Assembly (NCBI GenBank): GCA_020352495.1
Contig: CP070677.1
Span: 838,249-888,752 of the forward strand
Length of the DNA: 50,504 bases
Direction of reading: 5' to 3'
DNA from: Candidatus Latescibacterota bacterium
Lineage (GTDB): Bacteria > Krumholzibacteriota > Krumholzibacteriia > WVZY01
How positions within the stretch are numbered: position 1 is the first letter of the stretch; each line of letters begins with the position of its first letter. Below the pieces are notes generated by a model that was not told the DNA's origin, ran no database searches, and saw only the letters and a program-made list of their open reading frames with translations. The translations under genes and the position numbers were made by a program. Of the stretch, positions 1-8,961 are shown piece after piece.

Positions 1-2
1 GC

Positions 3-989
3 GGATACGTCGACCAAACCGTTGATCTGTATTTGGGCCCGATCGACTATGGGATTCTCAAGAGCTTTGGCCGTGGGCTCGAACGAAATGTCGACATGGG
101 CGTAAAGATATTTCGCCCGGTCAGTCAGGGGATTCTCTGGAGTCTGGTCAAGCTCTACAAGGTCATCCCCAACTACGGTATTGTCATTATCATTCTCTCG
201 GTTTTCACCAAGATCCTTTTCTATCGCCTCACTCACAAAAGCTTCAAATCGATGCGTGACATGCAGGCGCTCCAGCCCAAGCTCCAGGCGCTAAAGGAGA
301 AATACAAGGACGACCGGCAAAAAATCAGCCAGGAAACGATGAAGCTCTACAAGGAGGCCGGGGTAAACCCACTCGGGGGCTGCCTTCCGATGCTTCTTCA
401 GATGCCGGTGTTCATCGCGTTGTTCAACGTGCTCCGCAACACGATTGAGCTTCGCCGGGCGCCGTTCGCCGGATGGATCAACGATCTATCCCAGCAGGAT
501 GTGCTTTTTAGACTCCCCGTCAGTCTCCCCTTTATCGGCGATGCATTTAGCGTGCTCCCCATCCTGATGGGAGCGGGAATGCTCTTCCAGTCAAAGATCG
601 GCGGCTCGATCGCGGGTCCCTCATCGAGCGCGACCCAGCCCAAGGCATTCACTTACATGCTGCCCATCGTATTTACCGTGCTCTTCTACCGGATGCCCTC
701 CGGGCTGGTGCTGTATTGGATCGTGAACACGGTGCTATCGGTCGCGCAGCAATACTACATCAACAAAGGCGTCGACAAGGAAGAGCGAGCAAAGGCCAGT
801 AACTCCCCTACACCTCCCAAACCCACCGAGGAGCCTCAGCCGAACGGCCCCAGCTCCGGCGAGGCTGCCAAAACAGATAAGATCGGCAAACCCGACAAGC
901 CTGGCAGGCCGGCCAGGACAAAAAAACAGAGAACATCCAATAGAAGACCCAAGTCAAAACGAGCGAGAATGAAATCCAAGGAAAGGTGA
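3..989 (+). CDS. yidC: Membrane protein insertase YidC, C-terminal part (5' end outside window)
   Basis: YidC inserts and folds inner-membrane proteins, alone or with SecYEG. The reading frame is already open at base 3 and has no start in the window, so the gene is cut by the window edge; the TTG at 33 lies inside the protein. Visible are the end of the periplasmic domain (LGPIDYGILKS), the conserved insertase core with a first membrane segment near IVIIILSVFTKILFY, a charged cytoplasmic hairpin rich in K, Q and E, the segment VNPLGGCLPMLLQMPVFIALF, further membrane segments, and a basic tail ending in K/R-rich residues. A periplasmic domain in front of the core points to a Gram-negative type YidC. 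khpB follows after 7 nt, as in many origin-proximal clusters. Confidence 0.95.
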   Translation, partial: GYVDQTVDLYLGPIDYGILKSFGRGLERNVDMGVKIFRPVSQGILWSLVKLYKVIPNYGIVIIILSVFTKILFYRLTHKSFKSMRDMQALQPKLQALKEKYKDDRQKISQETMKLYKEAGVNPLGGCLPMLLQMPVFIALFNVLRNTIELRRAPFAGWINDLSQQDVLFRLPVSLPFIGDAFSVLPILMGAGMLFQSKIGGSIAGPSSSATQPKAFTYMLPIVFTVLFYRMPSGLVLYWIVNTVLSVAQQYYINKGVDKEERAKASNSPTPPKPTEEPQPNGPSSGEAAKTDKIGKPDKPGRPARTKKQRTSNRRPKSKRARMKSKER

Positions 990-996
990 GACGTCC

Positions 997-1680
997 ATGC
1001 CGCAGACTATTGAGACATCTGGCAAAACGATCGAACAAGCTCTCCAAAAAGCGCTCAAGGAACTGGACGCCCGCCCTGAAGACGTGGACATCGAAATACT
1101 TCCCGGGGCGAACAAGGGGTTTCTCGGCGGTCTTTTTGGAGCCAAGACGGTGAGCATTCGGGTGACCCGTCGCGATGCCAAACGCTCCGAGAACCATGTC
1201 GATATCCTCAAGGAAATCATAGGCAATCTTCTCAATATGATGGGGGTCGAATACGACGTCACCATCGAAACCATGCCCGACACGACGTTTATCAATGTCA
1301 ACTCGTCGGGTCTCGATGGCCTTCTGATCGGCCGGCGAGGCGAGACGCTTGGCTCGCTTCAGCATGTCGTAAACCGTGTGTTCACCAGCCGAACGGGCGA
1401 GCACAGCAAGATAACGATCGATGTCGGCGGGTACATCAAACGGAAACACCGGCTCCTGGTGGAACGCGCGCGTAAAATAGCCGACCGCGTGAGAAAGACC
1501 GGAAAAGAGTTCGACTTCGAGCCGCTCAAGGCGTCCGACCGCCGGATCATCCACCTGGCCGTCTCCGAGCTGAGCGACGTCACGACGTACACGATCGGTG
1601 ACGGTTTGCTCCGCAAGGTCGTCGTGACGCCAAAAACCGACGACGCTGCCGAGAGCACGGGCAAATCCAAGGACGAGTAA
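997..1680 (+). CDS. khpB: RNA-binding protein KhpB (Jag/SpoIIIJ-associated)
   Basis: 227 residues with the three-part Jag layout. The N-terminal Jag-N domain spans about 1-55 (SGKTIEQALQKALKELD, then the family motif GFLGGLFGAK). A KH domain follows at about 75-150 with the loop GLLIGRRGETLGSLQ. The C-terminal R3H domain is at about 155-215 (RRIIHLAVSEL, then VVVTPK). KhpB binds RNA and in Gram-positives acts on cell elongation and division with KhpA; its role elsewhere is less clear. It sits 7 nt after yidC and 22 nt before mnmE, its usual place. The start has a purine-rich stretch (GAAAGGTGAG) overlapping the yidC stop. Confidence 0.93.
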   Translation: MPQTIETSGKTIEQALQKALKELDARPEDVDIEILPGANKGFLGGLFGAKTVSIRVTRRDAKRSENHVDILKEIIGNLLNMMGVEYDVTIETMPDTTFINVNSSGLDGLLIGRRGETLGSLQHVVNRVFTSRTGEHSKITIDVGGYIKRKHRLLVERARKIADRVRKTGKEFDFEPLKASDRRIIHLAVSELSDVTTYTIGDGLLRKVVVTPKTDDAAESTGKSKDE

Positions 1681-1702
1681 CCCGCCGCGGGAATCTGCCG
1701 AC

Positions 1703-3097
1703 ATGCCGGGCGAGCACGATCAGACGATTGCGGCGCTCTCGACGCCGCCCGGCGAGTCGGGTATCGCCGTTGTTCGCATATCCGGGTCGCACGCCCTCCC
1801 CATTCTTTCCACGATATTTCGAACAAAAGACGGATCGATCGGTAAAGACGCGTGGGAACACCGACGGCTCTATCACGGCGTCATCTATGACGGCGCATCG
1901 GAAGCGATCGACGATGTGATCTGCGCGGTGATGCGCTCACCCGAGTCGTACACGGGAGAGGACGTCGTCGAAATCAGCTGTCACGGAAACACGCTTCTCG
2001 TGTCGCGAATCCTGAGGCTCATCTTCGACAACGGCGCGCGATCCGCAGAACCCGGCGAATTTACAAAACGCGCGTTCTTAAATGGCAAAATCGATCTGAT
2101 ACAAGCCGAGGCGGTAAGCGATCTCATCCACGCAAAGAGCGAGCTCCAACGAAAGGTGGCACGCGAACAACTCTCCGGGACGTTGTCCAACCGTATCAAC
2201 AGACTCGCCGAGGAGCTTCTCGATCTGTTGGGCATTGTCGAAGCCAACATCGACTTCATCGAGGAAGGAATCGAAACGCTGGACTTCGATGCCGCGGTTT
2301 CCATGGTGAAAACGCATCGGCAAGAGCTGGGCGATCTTCTCGAGTGGTCGTCGTTGAGCCGACCGTTTCGGGAAGGCTACCGGGTGGTGATCGCGGGCCC
2401 GGTTAATGCCGGTAAGAGCAGTATTTTCAACCGGTTGATCGGGGAGAATCGGGCGATCGTCACTGAGGTTCCGGGCACGACGCGCGATGTGATTCGCGAG
2501 CCCATCGTCGTCGACGGGCTGCTCTTTGTTCTCCAAGACACTGCGGGGCTTCGAGGAACGCGTGATCTCGTCGAAAGCATCGGGGTCGATCTTGCCGAAA
2601 CAACGGCCGGCGAGGCGGACGTTGTCGTGTTTGTCGTTGATGGTTCGGAGCCTTTAAGCACGGAGACGTGTTCGCGGCTCGAGCGGCTCGAATCGGACAG
2701 GTCATTTGTCGTCGTCAACAAAATCGATTTGCCGGCGGAAGTAACCGCGGGTAGATTAAAAACTACATATCCGCGGCTGCGGATCATCTCGGTCTCAGTC
2801 GAGACCGGGGATGGATTCGGCGAGCTCAAGCAGACACTGGTCGAGAGTGTCGGGCGTGATCAGCTAAATTGGATTGCGCGCGAACGCGTCGTACTCAATT
2901 CGCGGTTGATTTCGCTTTTGGAAGGGGCCAAGACTAGGCTCGCGAGTTGTGAGAAAAGCTTTGCGGGGCGCGCGCCGCTCGAGATTCTAGCCCTTGAGGT
3001 GCGCGAGGTGTTGTCGCTATACGAAACGGCAACCGGCAAACGCTATACGGACGATCTTTTGGACAGCATCTTCTCGAGATTCTGTATCGGGAAATGA
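1703..3097 (+). CDS. mnmE: tRNA uridine-5-carboxymethylaminomethyl modification GTPase MnmE
   Basis: 464 residues, normal for the family. MnmE works with MnmG on the wobble uridine (U34) of certain tRNAs. The N-terminal folate-binding domain begins DQTIAALSTPPGESGIAVVR. A helical domain follows, with an inserted G domain: P-loop GPVNAGKSS near residue 232, switch region EVPGTTRDV, DTAGLRG, and NKID near 341. The C-terminal signature CIGK, whose cysteine is needed for the reaction, is the last four residues. The start ATG has no strong Shine-Dalgarno, but the family N-terminus begins here. It lies in an operon between khpB and mnmG. Confidence 0.97.
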   Translation: MPGEHDQTIAALSTPPGESGIAVVRISGSHALPILSTIFRTKDGSIGKDAWEHRRLYHGVIYDGASEAIDDVICAVMRSPESYTGEDVVEISCHGNTLLVSRILRLIFDNGARSAEPGEFTKRAFLNGKIDLIQAEAVSDLIHAKSELQRKVAREQLSGTLSNRINRLAEELLDLLGIVEANIDFIEEGIETLDFDAAVSMVKTHRQELGDLLEWSSLSRPFREGYRVVIAGPVNAGKSSIFNRLIGENRAIVTEVPGTTRDVIREPIVVDGLLFVLQDTAGLRGTRDLVESIGVDLAETTAGEADVVVFVVDGSEPLSTETCSRLERLESDRSFVVVNKIDLPAEVTAGRLKTTYPRLRIISVSVETGDGFGELKQTLVESVGRDQLNWIARERVVLNSRLISLLEGAKTRLASCEKSFAGRAPLEILALEVREVLSLYETATGKRYTDDLLDSIFSRFCIGK

Positions 3098-3151
3098 CCA
3101 GATGGCAAGATGGCGGACCGGGTGCCGCAAATGTGAATCGGGCAAGAGTCG

Positions 3152-5053
3152 ATGACAAAAACATACGGTCTCATAGTAATCGGTGGCGGTCACGCGGGGT
3201 GTGAAGCCGCGCTTGCAGCGGCGCGGCTCGGGGTTCGGACCGCGTTGGTCACGCTAAAGACGGATCGCATTGGTCACATGCCGTGCAACCCCGCTGTCGG
3301 CGGGTTGGCAAAGGGGCATCTGGTCAAGGAAGTCGACGCGTTGGGTGGTGAAATCGGCCGCGCAACCGACCGGGCGGGGATCCAGTTTCGGATGCTCAAC
3401 CGGGCGAAGGGCCCCGCAGTGTGGTCCCCACGCGCGCAGGTGGACAAGTTTCACTATCGTCAGATAATGAAACATACTGTTGAAAATCAGACAAACCTTC
3501 AAGTAATCGAGGCCGAGGTCGAAAAAATCCTCGTTGACCACTCGCGATTTCGTGGAATCGTAATACGTGAAGGAGCCACGCTCGCAGCGCCTTGTTGCGT
3601 GCTCACCGGAGGGACCTTCCTAAAGGGATTGATGCATATCGGGGAGAAAAAGATCCGCGGCGGACGTGAAGGCGAACCGCAAGCGGGATCACTTTCCGAG
3701 TCGCTTCGCGCGCTCGGGCTTCGGGTGGGGCGGCTCAAGACGGGCACCCCCCCAAGAGTTCTCAGATATTCGGTTGATCTCTCGCGATTCGAACCCCAAC
3801 ACGGAGACGATCCGCCAGCTCCCTTCTCGCACCGCACACCTGCCATCAGACAGCGTCAGGAGACGTGTTACCTTACCTACACGAATGAGAAGACGCACGA
3901 TATACTCCGGCGCGCTCTCGATCGATCTCCCCTCTACCGGGGTGACATCGAAGGCATTGGGACGCGGTACTGCCCATCGATCGAGGACAAGATCGTACGC
4001 TTCCCGGACAAGACACGACATCAGATTTTTGTCGAGCCAGAGGGGCGTGATCACCCCGAGCTCTACCTCAACGGCATTTCCACGAGCATGCCCGTCGATG
4101 TGCAGCTCGAGATGCTCAAATCGATCCCCGGGCTGGACATGGCTGTGATGCGGCGCCCCGGGTATGCGGTCGAGTATGATTTTTTCCCACCGGAGCAGCT
4201 CAAGAGATCCCTCGAGTCGAAGTGCATCGACGGTCTTTACTTTGCCGGACAGGTCAACGGGACTTCCGGTTACGAAGAAGCCGCCGCACAGGGGCTTGTG
4301 GCAGGAGTCAATGCCGTCTTGATGTCTCGGGGTGAGCCGCCGTTTGTGCCGGGGCGTGACGAAGCGTATATTGGTGTTCTGATCGACGACCTCACGACGA
4401 AGGAGATCGACGAACCGTACCGTATGTTTACGTCTCGAGCGGAGTTCCGGTTGTTGCTCAGGCAGGACAACGCCGACGAGCGTCTCATGCGCTACGGTGT
4501 GCGGTGGGGGTTGGTCAACGAGGAGGCCTGGGAAAGGACCCGGGAGCGAATCGATGGAGTTCAAAGCATCGTCAGTCGGCTCGAGCAAACACAGTTTCCT
4601 TCGGAGTCCGGAAACGAGCTTTTGGAGTCTCTTGGACTCGAGAAGGTCAATAAGCCGTCTTCGTTGTTACAGGTTCTCAAGCGTCCCGGAGTCCGTTTTT
4701 GTGACATCGAACCCCTGGTCTTTGGGAAAAAGGGATCGTCCGATGGGCTCGGTACCTACGTGGAATGCTCGGTGAAGTACCTGGGGTACATCGGACGGCA
4801 GGAGAAGGACATCCAAATGGTCCGGGAGATGGAAGATAAACCGATTCCGCTCGATTTTCCGTATCAAGAGATTGCCGGTTTGAGCACGGAGGCACGGCAG
4901 AAGCTCACCACAAAACGCCCCGAAACAGTCGCGCAGGCTTCACGCATCTCCGGTGTGAGGGCATCGGATCTGTCGATTCTCGTGGTTCATCTCGAGCGAC
5001 GCCGTTCCTCACGGCGGGAAACCGTCCAAGCGGGAGCCAATGTCAGCCGATAA
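3152..5053 (+). CDS. mnmG: tRNA uridine-5-carboxymethylaminomethyl modification enzyme MnmG (GidA)
   Basis: 633 residues. This is the FAD-dependent partner of MnmE. The N-terminal dinucleotide-binding motif is [15 protein letters not shown] (residues about 8-22), followed by the family signatures [44 protein letters not shown] and [16 protein letters not shown]. The C-terminal helical domain carries the [15 protein letters not shown] block. It starts 54 nt after mnmE and its last 14 nt overlap rsmG. The last residues ([19 protein letters not shown]) are a basic tail beyond the conserved part. Confidence 0.97.
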   Translation: MTKTYGLIVIGGGHAGCEAALAAARLGVRTALVTLKTDRIGHMPCNPAVGGLAKGHLVKEVDALGGEIGRATDRAGIQFRMLNRAKGPAVWSPRAQVDKFHYRQIMKHTVENQTNLQVIEAEVEKILVDHSRFRGIVIREGATLAAPCCVLTGGTFLKGLMHIGEKKIRGGREGEPQAGSLSESLRALGLRVGRLKTGTPPRVLRYSVDLSRFEPQHGDDPPAPFSHRTPAIRQRQETCYLTYTNEKTHDILRRALDRSPLYRGDIEGIGTRYCPSIEDKIVRFPDKTRHQIFVEPEGRDHPELYLNGISTSMPVDVQLEMLKSIPGLDMAVMRRPGYAVEYDFFPPEQLKRSLESKCIDGLYFAGQVNGTSGYEEAAAQGLVAGVNAVLMSRGEPPFVPGRDEAYIGVLIDDLTTKEIDEPYRMFTSRAEFRLLLRQDNADERLMRYGVRWGLVNEEAWERTRERIDGVQSIVSRLEQTQFPSESGNELLESLGLEKVNKPSSLLQVLKRPGVRFCDIEPLVFGKKGSSDGLGTYVECSVKYLGYIGRQEKDIQMVREMEDKPIPLDFPYQEIAGLSTEARQKLTTKRPETVAQASRISGVRASDLSILVVHLERRRSSRRETVQAGANVSR

Positions 5054-5708
5054 GACCAATGATGTTTCAAAGGTGTTAGACGCCCTTACCGACATCACCC
5101 ACCGCTTGACCCCAGGTACGTTTCGTCTCTTCATCGAAGATCTCCTCCGTTGGAACCCACGGCTTGGTCTTGTCTCCAAACGCAACACAGGAGATGTAAC
5201 CGTCAAGCTGGTTCGGCAAAGCGTCCGTCTTTGGGACTTTACGCTGAAAAACTCGGGGCTTCGGGCCACGCAACATCGTCTACGGGTGGTGGACTTTGGC
5301 ACCGGTGGCGGGTTCCCCGGGCTTGTCTGGAAGCTGGTCAGCCCCGAAATCGATCTCACGCTCGTCGACCGGAAGGATCGAAAAGTAGCGTTCTTGGAAC
5401 GAGTTATTGCCAGGCTGGGGCTTACGTCGGTAGAGGCGTTTACGCTTGATATCAGGGAGTTTTCGCGGCGGGAGACGTTCCAGGGGAAGTTCGATCTAGC
5501 TGTTTCGATGGCGGTGTCCCAACCCGAACCCATGGCGGCCGACGTCAGCCGCATCCTCAAGAGCCCAGGGTTTTTCTGTACGATTCGGCGCCGTGCCGAG
5601 ACACCACCGCGCGTGCTCGGGCGGTCTTTGACGATCCGATCCGAGGACCGGACCCCTGATGGGCGGTTGGTGCTCTACGAAAACACACCCGCTCCGTCCC
5701 TGGGCTAG
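5040..5708 (+). CDS. rsmG: 16S rRNA (guanine527-N7)-methyltransferase RsmG (GidB)
   Basis: 222 residues. RsmG is a SAM-dependent methyltransferase for N7 of G527 in 16S rRNA. The SAM-binding core is visible as [16 protein letters not shown] (about residues 83-98), followed by [17 protein letters not shown]. The N-terminal helix region [17 protein letters not shown] is also typical. The gene overlaps the end of mnmG by 14 nt, so the two are probably translationally coupled. It closes the first operon; no terminator is evident in the 216 nt that follow. Confidence 0.93.
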   Translation: MSADKTNDVSKVLDALTDITHRLTPGTFRLFIEDLLRWNPRLGLVSKRNTGDVTVKLVRQSVRLWDFTLKNSGLRATQHRLRVVDFGTGGGFPGLVWKLVSPEIDLTLVDRKDRKVAFLERVIARLGLTSVEAFTLDIREFSRRETFQGKFDLAVSMAVSQPEPMAADVSRILKSPGFFCTIRRRAETPPRVLGRSLTIRSEDRTPDGRLVLYENTPAPSLG

Positions 5709-5778
5709 CCCCTCGAATCATCCGATCATTTCCGGGACTCCATCCTGAAACATTATAGGAAACAACGGGTTATCACAA

Positions 5779-5794
5779 CGTTTCACGTGAAACA
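5779..5794. promoter_or_regulatory. parS centromere site (ParB binding)
   Basis: The 16-mer CGTTTCACGTGAAACA is a near-perfect palindrome and differs from the classical parS sequence TGTTTCACGTGAAACA only at the first base. It lies in the intergenic stretch after rsmG, about 1.55 kb upstream of parA. ParB loads here as a CTP-dependent clamp and spreads; ParA then moves the complex. The sequence match is seen directly; its function follows from the well-studied ParABS system and the presence of parA and parB nearby. Confidence 0.92.
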
Positions 5795-5857
5795 ACCCGC
5801 AGCCATCGGGCAAATCGAGGCACTCGCCACCCCAACACAGAATTCTCTCAAAAAAGC

Positions 5858-5887
5858 TTGATTAAATTTCAAGGTTGCGATTACTGT
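5858..5887 (+). promoter_or_regulatory. Candidate sigma-70 promoter for the beta-helix lipoprotein
   Basis: TTGATT (5858-5863), an 18-nt spacer and TACTGT (5882-5887) lie in an AT-rich stretch 38 nt before the ATG at 5925. The match is four of six in each hexamer, so this is only a candidate. A strong ribosome site AAGGAGGGG (5914-5922) lies just before the start. Confidence 0.35.
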
Positions 5888-5924
5888 TTCTTCTGACCCC
5901 ACGGTTCAGCGTTAAGGAGGGGCG

Positions 5925-7265
5925 ATGGACAAGCGTATTATACGATATATCAATTGGTTAGCTGTTTTTGCCCTGGTTGGTTTTGCGGCATGCTCGGATG
6001 ACGAAACCGGCCCCGGGCCAAACAGCTCTCCCACCATTCAATTCACATTTGACAAATTGGCGGTCGAGATGACAAAGGCTGTGACGCTCACGGTCGATGT
6101 GTCTGATCCGGATGATGATCCGCTAACGGTGACCTGGGCCGTGACCCGTGACGGGGCGCCCTCGGGATCGTTGAACCCGGCTGACCAGGGAAGCCCATCG
6201 ATGAGGTGGACGGCACCGGCGCAGACCGGCCGCGACACAATCAGGGTGGTCGTCTCTGACGGCAAAGGCGGGACACGAACCCTAGTGGAAACGATCGTGA
6301 CGGCGAGGTTGGAGGTGGGCGTCACCGTATCCCAGATCTGGAACAAAGCGAGCGGGCCGTATCTCATGAGGCCAGGGACGGCGTTTTTCGTCATCAACGA
6401 AAGGGCCACGCTGACGGTCGACCCGGGAGTCGAGATTTACATCGACGTTGACGCGTTGGATGTCAGCGTCGTCGGCAGTCTCGATGTCAATGGGACGTCT
6501 GGTGAGAGAGTGGTTTTTCGACCCAACTCGAGAAACCCAGAAATGGGTAGTTGGCAAGGGATTACGGCCAGTCCCAGCGGTGAAGTTCCCGTCGTCGATC
6601 TGAGACACACAGACATCCTCTACGCCGTCGATGCGATCAAGGCCAACGAGGTCGCCATCGTGCGACTCGACGGGTGCCGCATCAAATTCTCTCAGGAGAA
6701 CGCGGTTCTGCATCGGTCGACCGGAGAGCTTCGGGTAGAGAACTGTGTGATCACCGACAACAACCGGACCGGCATACGAATAAAACGAGGTCCAGGCGTG
6801 GACGTACCGGAGACCGTGGTCATCTCTGGAGACAGTATCGCGGTAAACGGGGATCTCAGCGGGGCGACGCCGTATGACGACGATGCAGGGATTTTGATCG
6901 ACATAGACGATCCCGTCGGCACTGCGTCTATCGACATTAGCTGCAATGAGATATCGAGGAATGGGACAACCGGCATTCAACTGGCCAACGCCGTATATCC
7001 CTTTATTCACCATAATGCAATTTTTGGGAATGAGCGTGGAAAAAGCGGTGAGCGGTTCAACATTCGGCTGACGAACAACTTTGGTGGGGTCATTCCTACG
7101 ATCGATGCGAGAAACAACTATTGGGGCGCGCCGTTCACAAACCCCGCCGCCGATTCTACGACGATCAAGAGATCCATCCGCGACGTGGAGGACGCAGCCG
7201 GCATCACGGTCAGGGTGCTCATCTATGAGTGGCTCAATGAATGGCCAACGCCGCAATGTCCTTGA
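5925..7265 (+). CDS. Secreted lipoprotein with Ig-like domain and parallel beta-helix repeats
   Basis: 446 residues. A lipoprotein signal peptide ends in GFAAC with Cys23 as the lipidation site, followed by an acidic, Pro/Gly/Ser-rich linker. Residues about 35-130 look like an Ig/cadherin-like beta-sandwich (TLTVDVSDPDDDPLTVTW, then RVVVSDGKGGTRT). From about 190 onward short turns recur (VRLDGCRIKFS, LRVENCVITDNNRTGIRIK, IDISCNEISRNGTTGIQLA, PFIHHNAIFGNERG), the pattern of a right-handed parallel beta-helix. The ending, with NNYWGAP, is common in such surface proteins. Function unknown; surface binding or polysaccharide handling is possible. It interrupts the usual rsmG-parA junction. Confidence 0.8.
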   Translation: MDKRIIRYINWLAVFALVGFAACSDDETGPGPNSSPTIQFTFDKLAVEMTKAVTLTVDVSDPDDDPLTVTWAVTRDGAPSGSLNPADQGSPSMRWTAPAQTGRDTIRVVVSDGKGGTRTLVETIVTARLEVGVTVSQIWNKASGPYLMRPGTAFFVINERATLTVDPGVEIYIDVDALDVSVVGSLDVNGTSGERVVFRPNSRNPEMGSWQGITASPSGEVPVVDLRHTDILYAVDAIKANEVAIVRLDGCRIKFSQENAVLHRSTGELRVENCVITDNNRTGIRIKRGPGVDVPETVVISGDSIAVNGDLSGATPYDDDAGILIDIDDPVGTASIDISCNEISRNGTTGIQLANAVYPFIHHNAIFGNERGKSGERFNIRLTNNFGGVIPTIDARNNYWGAPFTNPAADSTTIKRSIRDVEDAAGITVRVLIYEWLNEWPTPQCP

Positions 7266-7289
7266 ATGAAAAGAGTTAGAAGGTTTTCG

Positions 7290-7331
7290 GGGCCCGAGGA
7301 GGCGTCCCGTTGGGGCGTCCTCCGAGGGCCC
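7290..7331. repeat. GC-rich hairpin before parA
   Basis: GGGCCC at 7290-7295 pairs with GGGCCC at 7326-7331, and the inner parts GAGGAGGCG and CGTCCTCC extend the stem imperfectly. It lies between the lipoprotein stop (7265) and the parA start (7346). There is no T-run after it, so it is not a classical intrinsic terminator. It could limit read-through or affect parA translation; the sequence alone cannot tell. Confidence 0.5.
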
Positions 7332-7345
7332 GGGACAAACAATAC

Positions 7346-8122
7346 ATGGGAAAAATCGTCGCAATCGCCAATCAAAAGGGGGGTGTCGGGAAGACCACGA
7401 CGGCGGTCAACCTCTGCGCGAGTCTGGCGGCCGCCGAGAAAAAAACACGCCTCGTCGATATGGACCCGCAGGCCAACGCCGGATCCGGTGTTGGTGTCGA
7501 CAAACGCGATCTCGGACTCACCGTCTATGAGGTCCTTCTCGACAACACCATGGTAGAGGACGCGATCATCCCCATGTTTCTCGATCGTCTGTTTTTACTC
7601 CCATCAAACGAAAGACTAACCGGCGCCGAAGTGGAACTCGTCGCCCAGGACGGAAGAGAGTTCCGGCTCCGGAGGGCGCTCGAGCGTGTCAAAGAACAAT
7701 ACGAATACATTTTCATCGATTGCCCCCCGGGCATGGGGCTCCTCACGCTCAATGCGCTCGCTGCCGCCGACTCGGTGATCATGCCCGTACAGTGTGAGTA
7801 TTACGCTCTGGAGGGTCTGGGCCAACTCCTCGAAACGGTTCGGCTCGTCCAAACGAGACTCAACCCCGGGTTGGAGATCGAAGGCGTGTTGCTCACTATG
7901 TTCGACCGGCGTCTCAACCTCGCCAACCAAGTGGTTCAGGATGCCATCGCATATTTCGGGGACAAGGTCTTCGAGACGATCATCCCCCGAAACGTCAAAC
8001 TCAGTGAGTCTCCCAGTTACGGAAAACCGATTCTGCTCTACGACGCCCAATCGCAAGGGGCGCAAACGTACCTACGACTGGCAAGAGAGGTGATAAACAG
8101 TGTCGAAGAGAGCGTTGGGTAA
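7346..8122 (+). CDS. parA: Chromosome partitioning ATPase ParA (Soj)
   Basis: 258 residues from the ATG at 7346, chosen because the family begins MGKIVAIANQKGGVGKTTT; the frame is open upstream to a TTG at 7310, but that adds 12 residues foreign to the family. The deviant Walker A motif KGGVGKTT is at residues 11-18, the motif DMDPQANAG follows, and the Walker B region FIDCPPGMG is visible. ParA binds DNA as an ATP dimer and is released by ParB, which moves origin regions apart. The ribosome site is weak and lies just after a GC-rich hairpin. Its end overlaps parB by 23 nt. Confidence 0.96.
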   Translation: MGKIVAIANQKGGVGKTTTAVNLCASLAAAEKKTRLVDMDPQANAGSGVGVDKRDLGLTVYEVLLDNTMVEDAIIPMFLDRLFLLPSNERLTGAEVELVAQDGREFRLRRALERVKEQYEYIFIDCPPGMGLLTLNALAAADSVIMPVQCEYYALEGLGQLLETVRLVQTRLNPGLEIEGVLLTMFDRRLNLANQVVQDAIAYFGDKVFETIIPRNVKLSESPSYGKPILLYDAQSQGAQTYLRLAREVINSVEESVG

Positions 8123-8960
8123 AGGGCTGGAAGCTCTTATTCCACAAGGAGTTATCGATACGCTGGACGCTGAGAAGGTCAGCCACATCCCGATCGACCA
8201 GATCACGGGCAATCCCCATCAGCCCCGCAAGCATTTTGACGAAGACAAGATCCGGTCCCTGGCCGAGAGCATCCGCGCCGACGGTGTTCTCCAACCGGTT
8301 GTCGTTCGGAAAAGGGGTGATCGTTACGAGCTTGTGATGGGAGAACGTCGGCTTCAAGCGGCGAAGCTCGCCGGTGTTCCGTCGATTCCGGCGATCGTAC
8401 GGGCTGTCGCAGATGCGGATTCTCTGCGCCTGGCATTGGTCGAGAACCTTCAACGTGAAGATCTCAACCCGATCGAGGTCGCGGAGGGATACCGTGCGCT
8501 GGTGGACAAATTCGGATTGTCACAACAGGAGCTCGCCGATTTGGTCGGAAAAGACAGAAGCTCCGTGGCAAACACACTTCGCCTGCTTGCGCTCCCCGAA
8601 GAAATCCGGACATATCTCGTCGAGGAAAAGCTGAGCGAAGGTCATGCCCGGGCGCTGCTCTCCTTACCGACAAGGGCCGAACAACTCGCATGCGCCGAGC
8701 GCATCATCCGCAAACAACTCAATGTTCGGCAGGTCGAAGTTGAACTCGGCGGCAAACGCCAACGCGCCGTCAAGGGAAGACCCAAAAAGAAAAAGCCGGC
8801 ACACATCGAACTCTTGGAAAAGGCAATGTCGCAGCATCTCTCTACACGAGTTTCGGTCGAAGAACACCGGGGGGGGAAAGGGAAGATCGTAATCGAGTTC
8901 TACAGCCACGACGATTTCGAGCGGTTGGCTGGGATTCTGAGTATTCCGCTTCCGCGATGA
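8100..8960 (+). CDS. parB: Chromosome partitioning protein ParB (Spo0J)
   Basis: 286 residues, GTG start inside the end of parA. The N-terminal basic segment KRALGKGLEALIP, which stimulates ParA, is present. The CTP-binding ParB/Srx domain includes NPHQPRKHF and the box GERRLQAAK (about residues 80-88). The helix-turn-helix region that reads parS lies around LSQQELADLVGKDRSSVANTLRLL. The C-terminal dimerisation part follows a basic linker KGRPKKKKP. The site it should bind is at 5779-5794. The M23 peptidase start comes 1 nt after its stop, so the genes are very likely cotranscribed. Confidence 0.96.
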   Translation: MSKRALGKGLEALIPQGVIDTLDAEKVSHIPIDQITGNPHQPRKHFDEDKIRSLAESIRADGVLQPVVVRKRGDRYELVMGERRLQAAKLAGVPSIPAIVRAVADADSLRLALVENLQREDLNPIEVAEGYRALVDKFGLSQQELADLVGKDRSSVANTLRLLALPEEIRTYLVEEKLSEGHARALLSLPTRAEQLACAERIIRKQLNVRQVEVELGGKRQRAVKGRPKKKKPAHIELLEKAMSQHLSTRVSVEEHRGGKGKIVIEFYSHDDFERLAGILSIPLPR

Positions 8961-8961
8961 C

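Noticed and set aside
33-989. TTG at 33 as the start of yidC
   Set aside because: The frame stays open to the window edge and the residues before it continue the YidC periplasmic domain.
3689-4588. 299-residue minus-strand open frame inside mnmG
   Set aside because: It is fully antisense to a well-conserved gene and shows no family motif or ribosome site.
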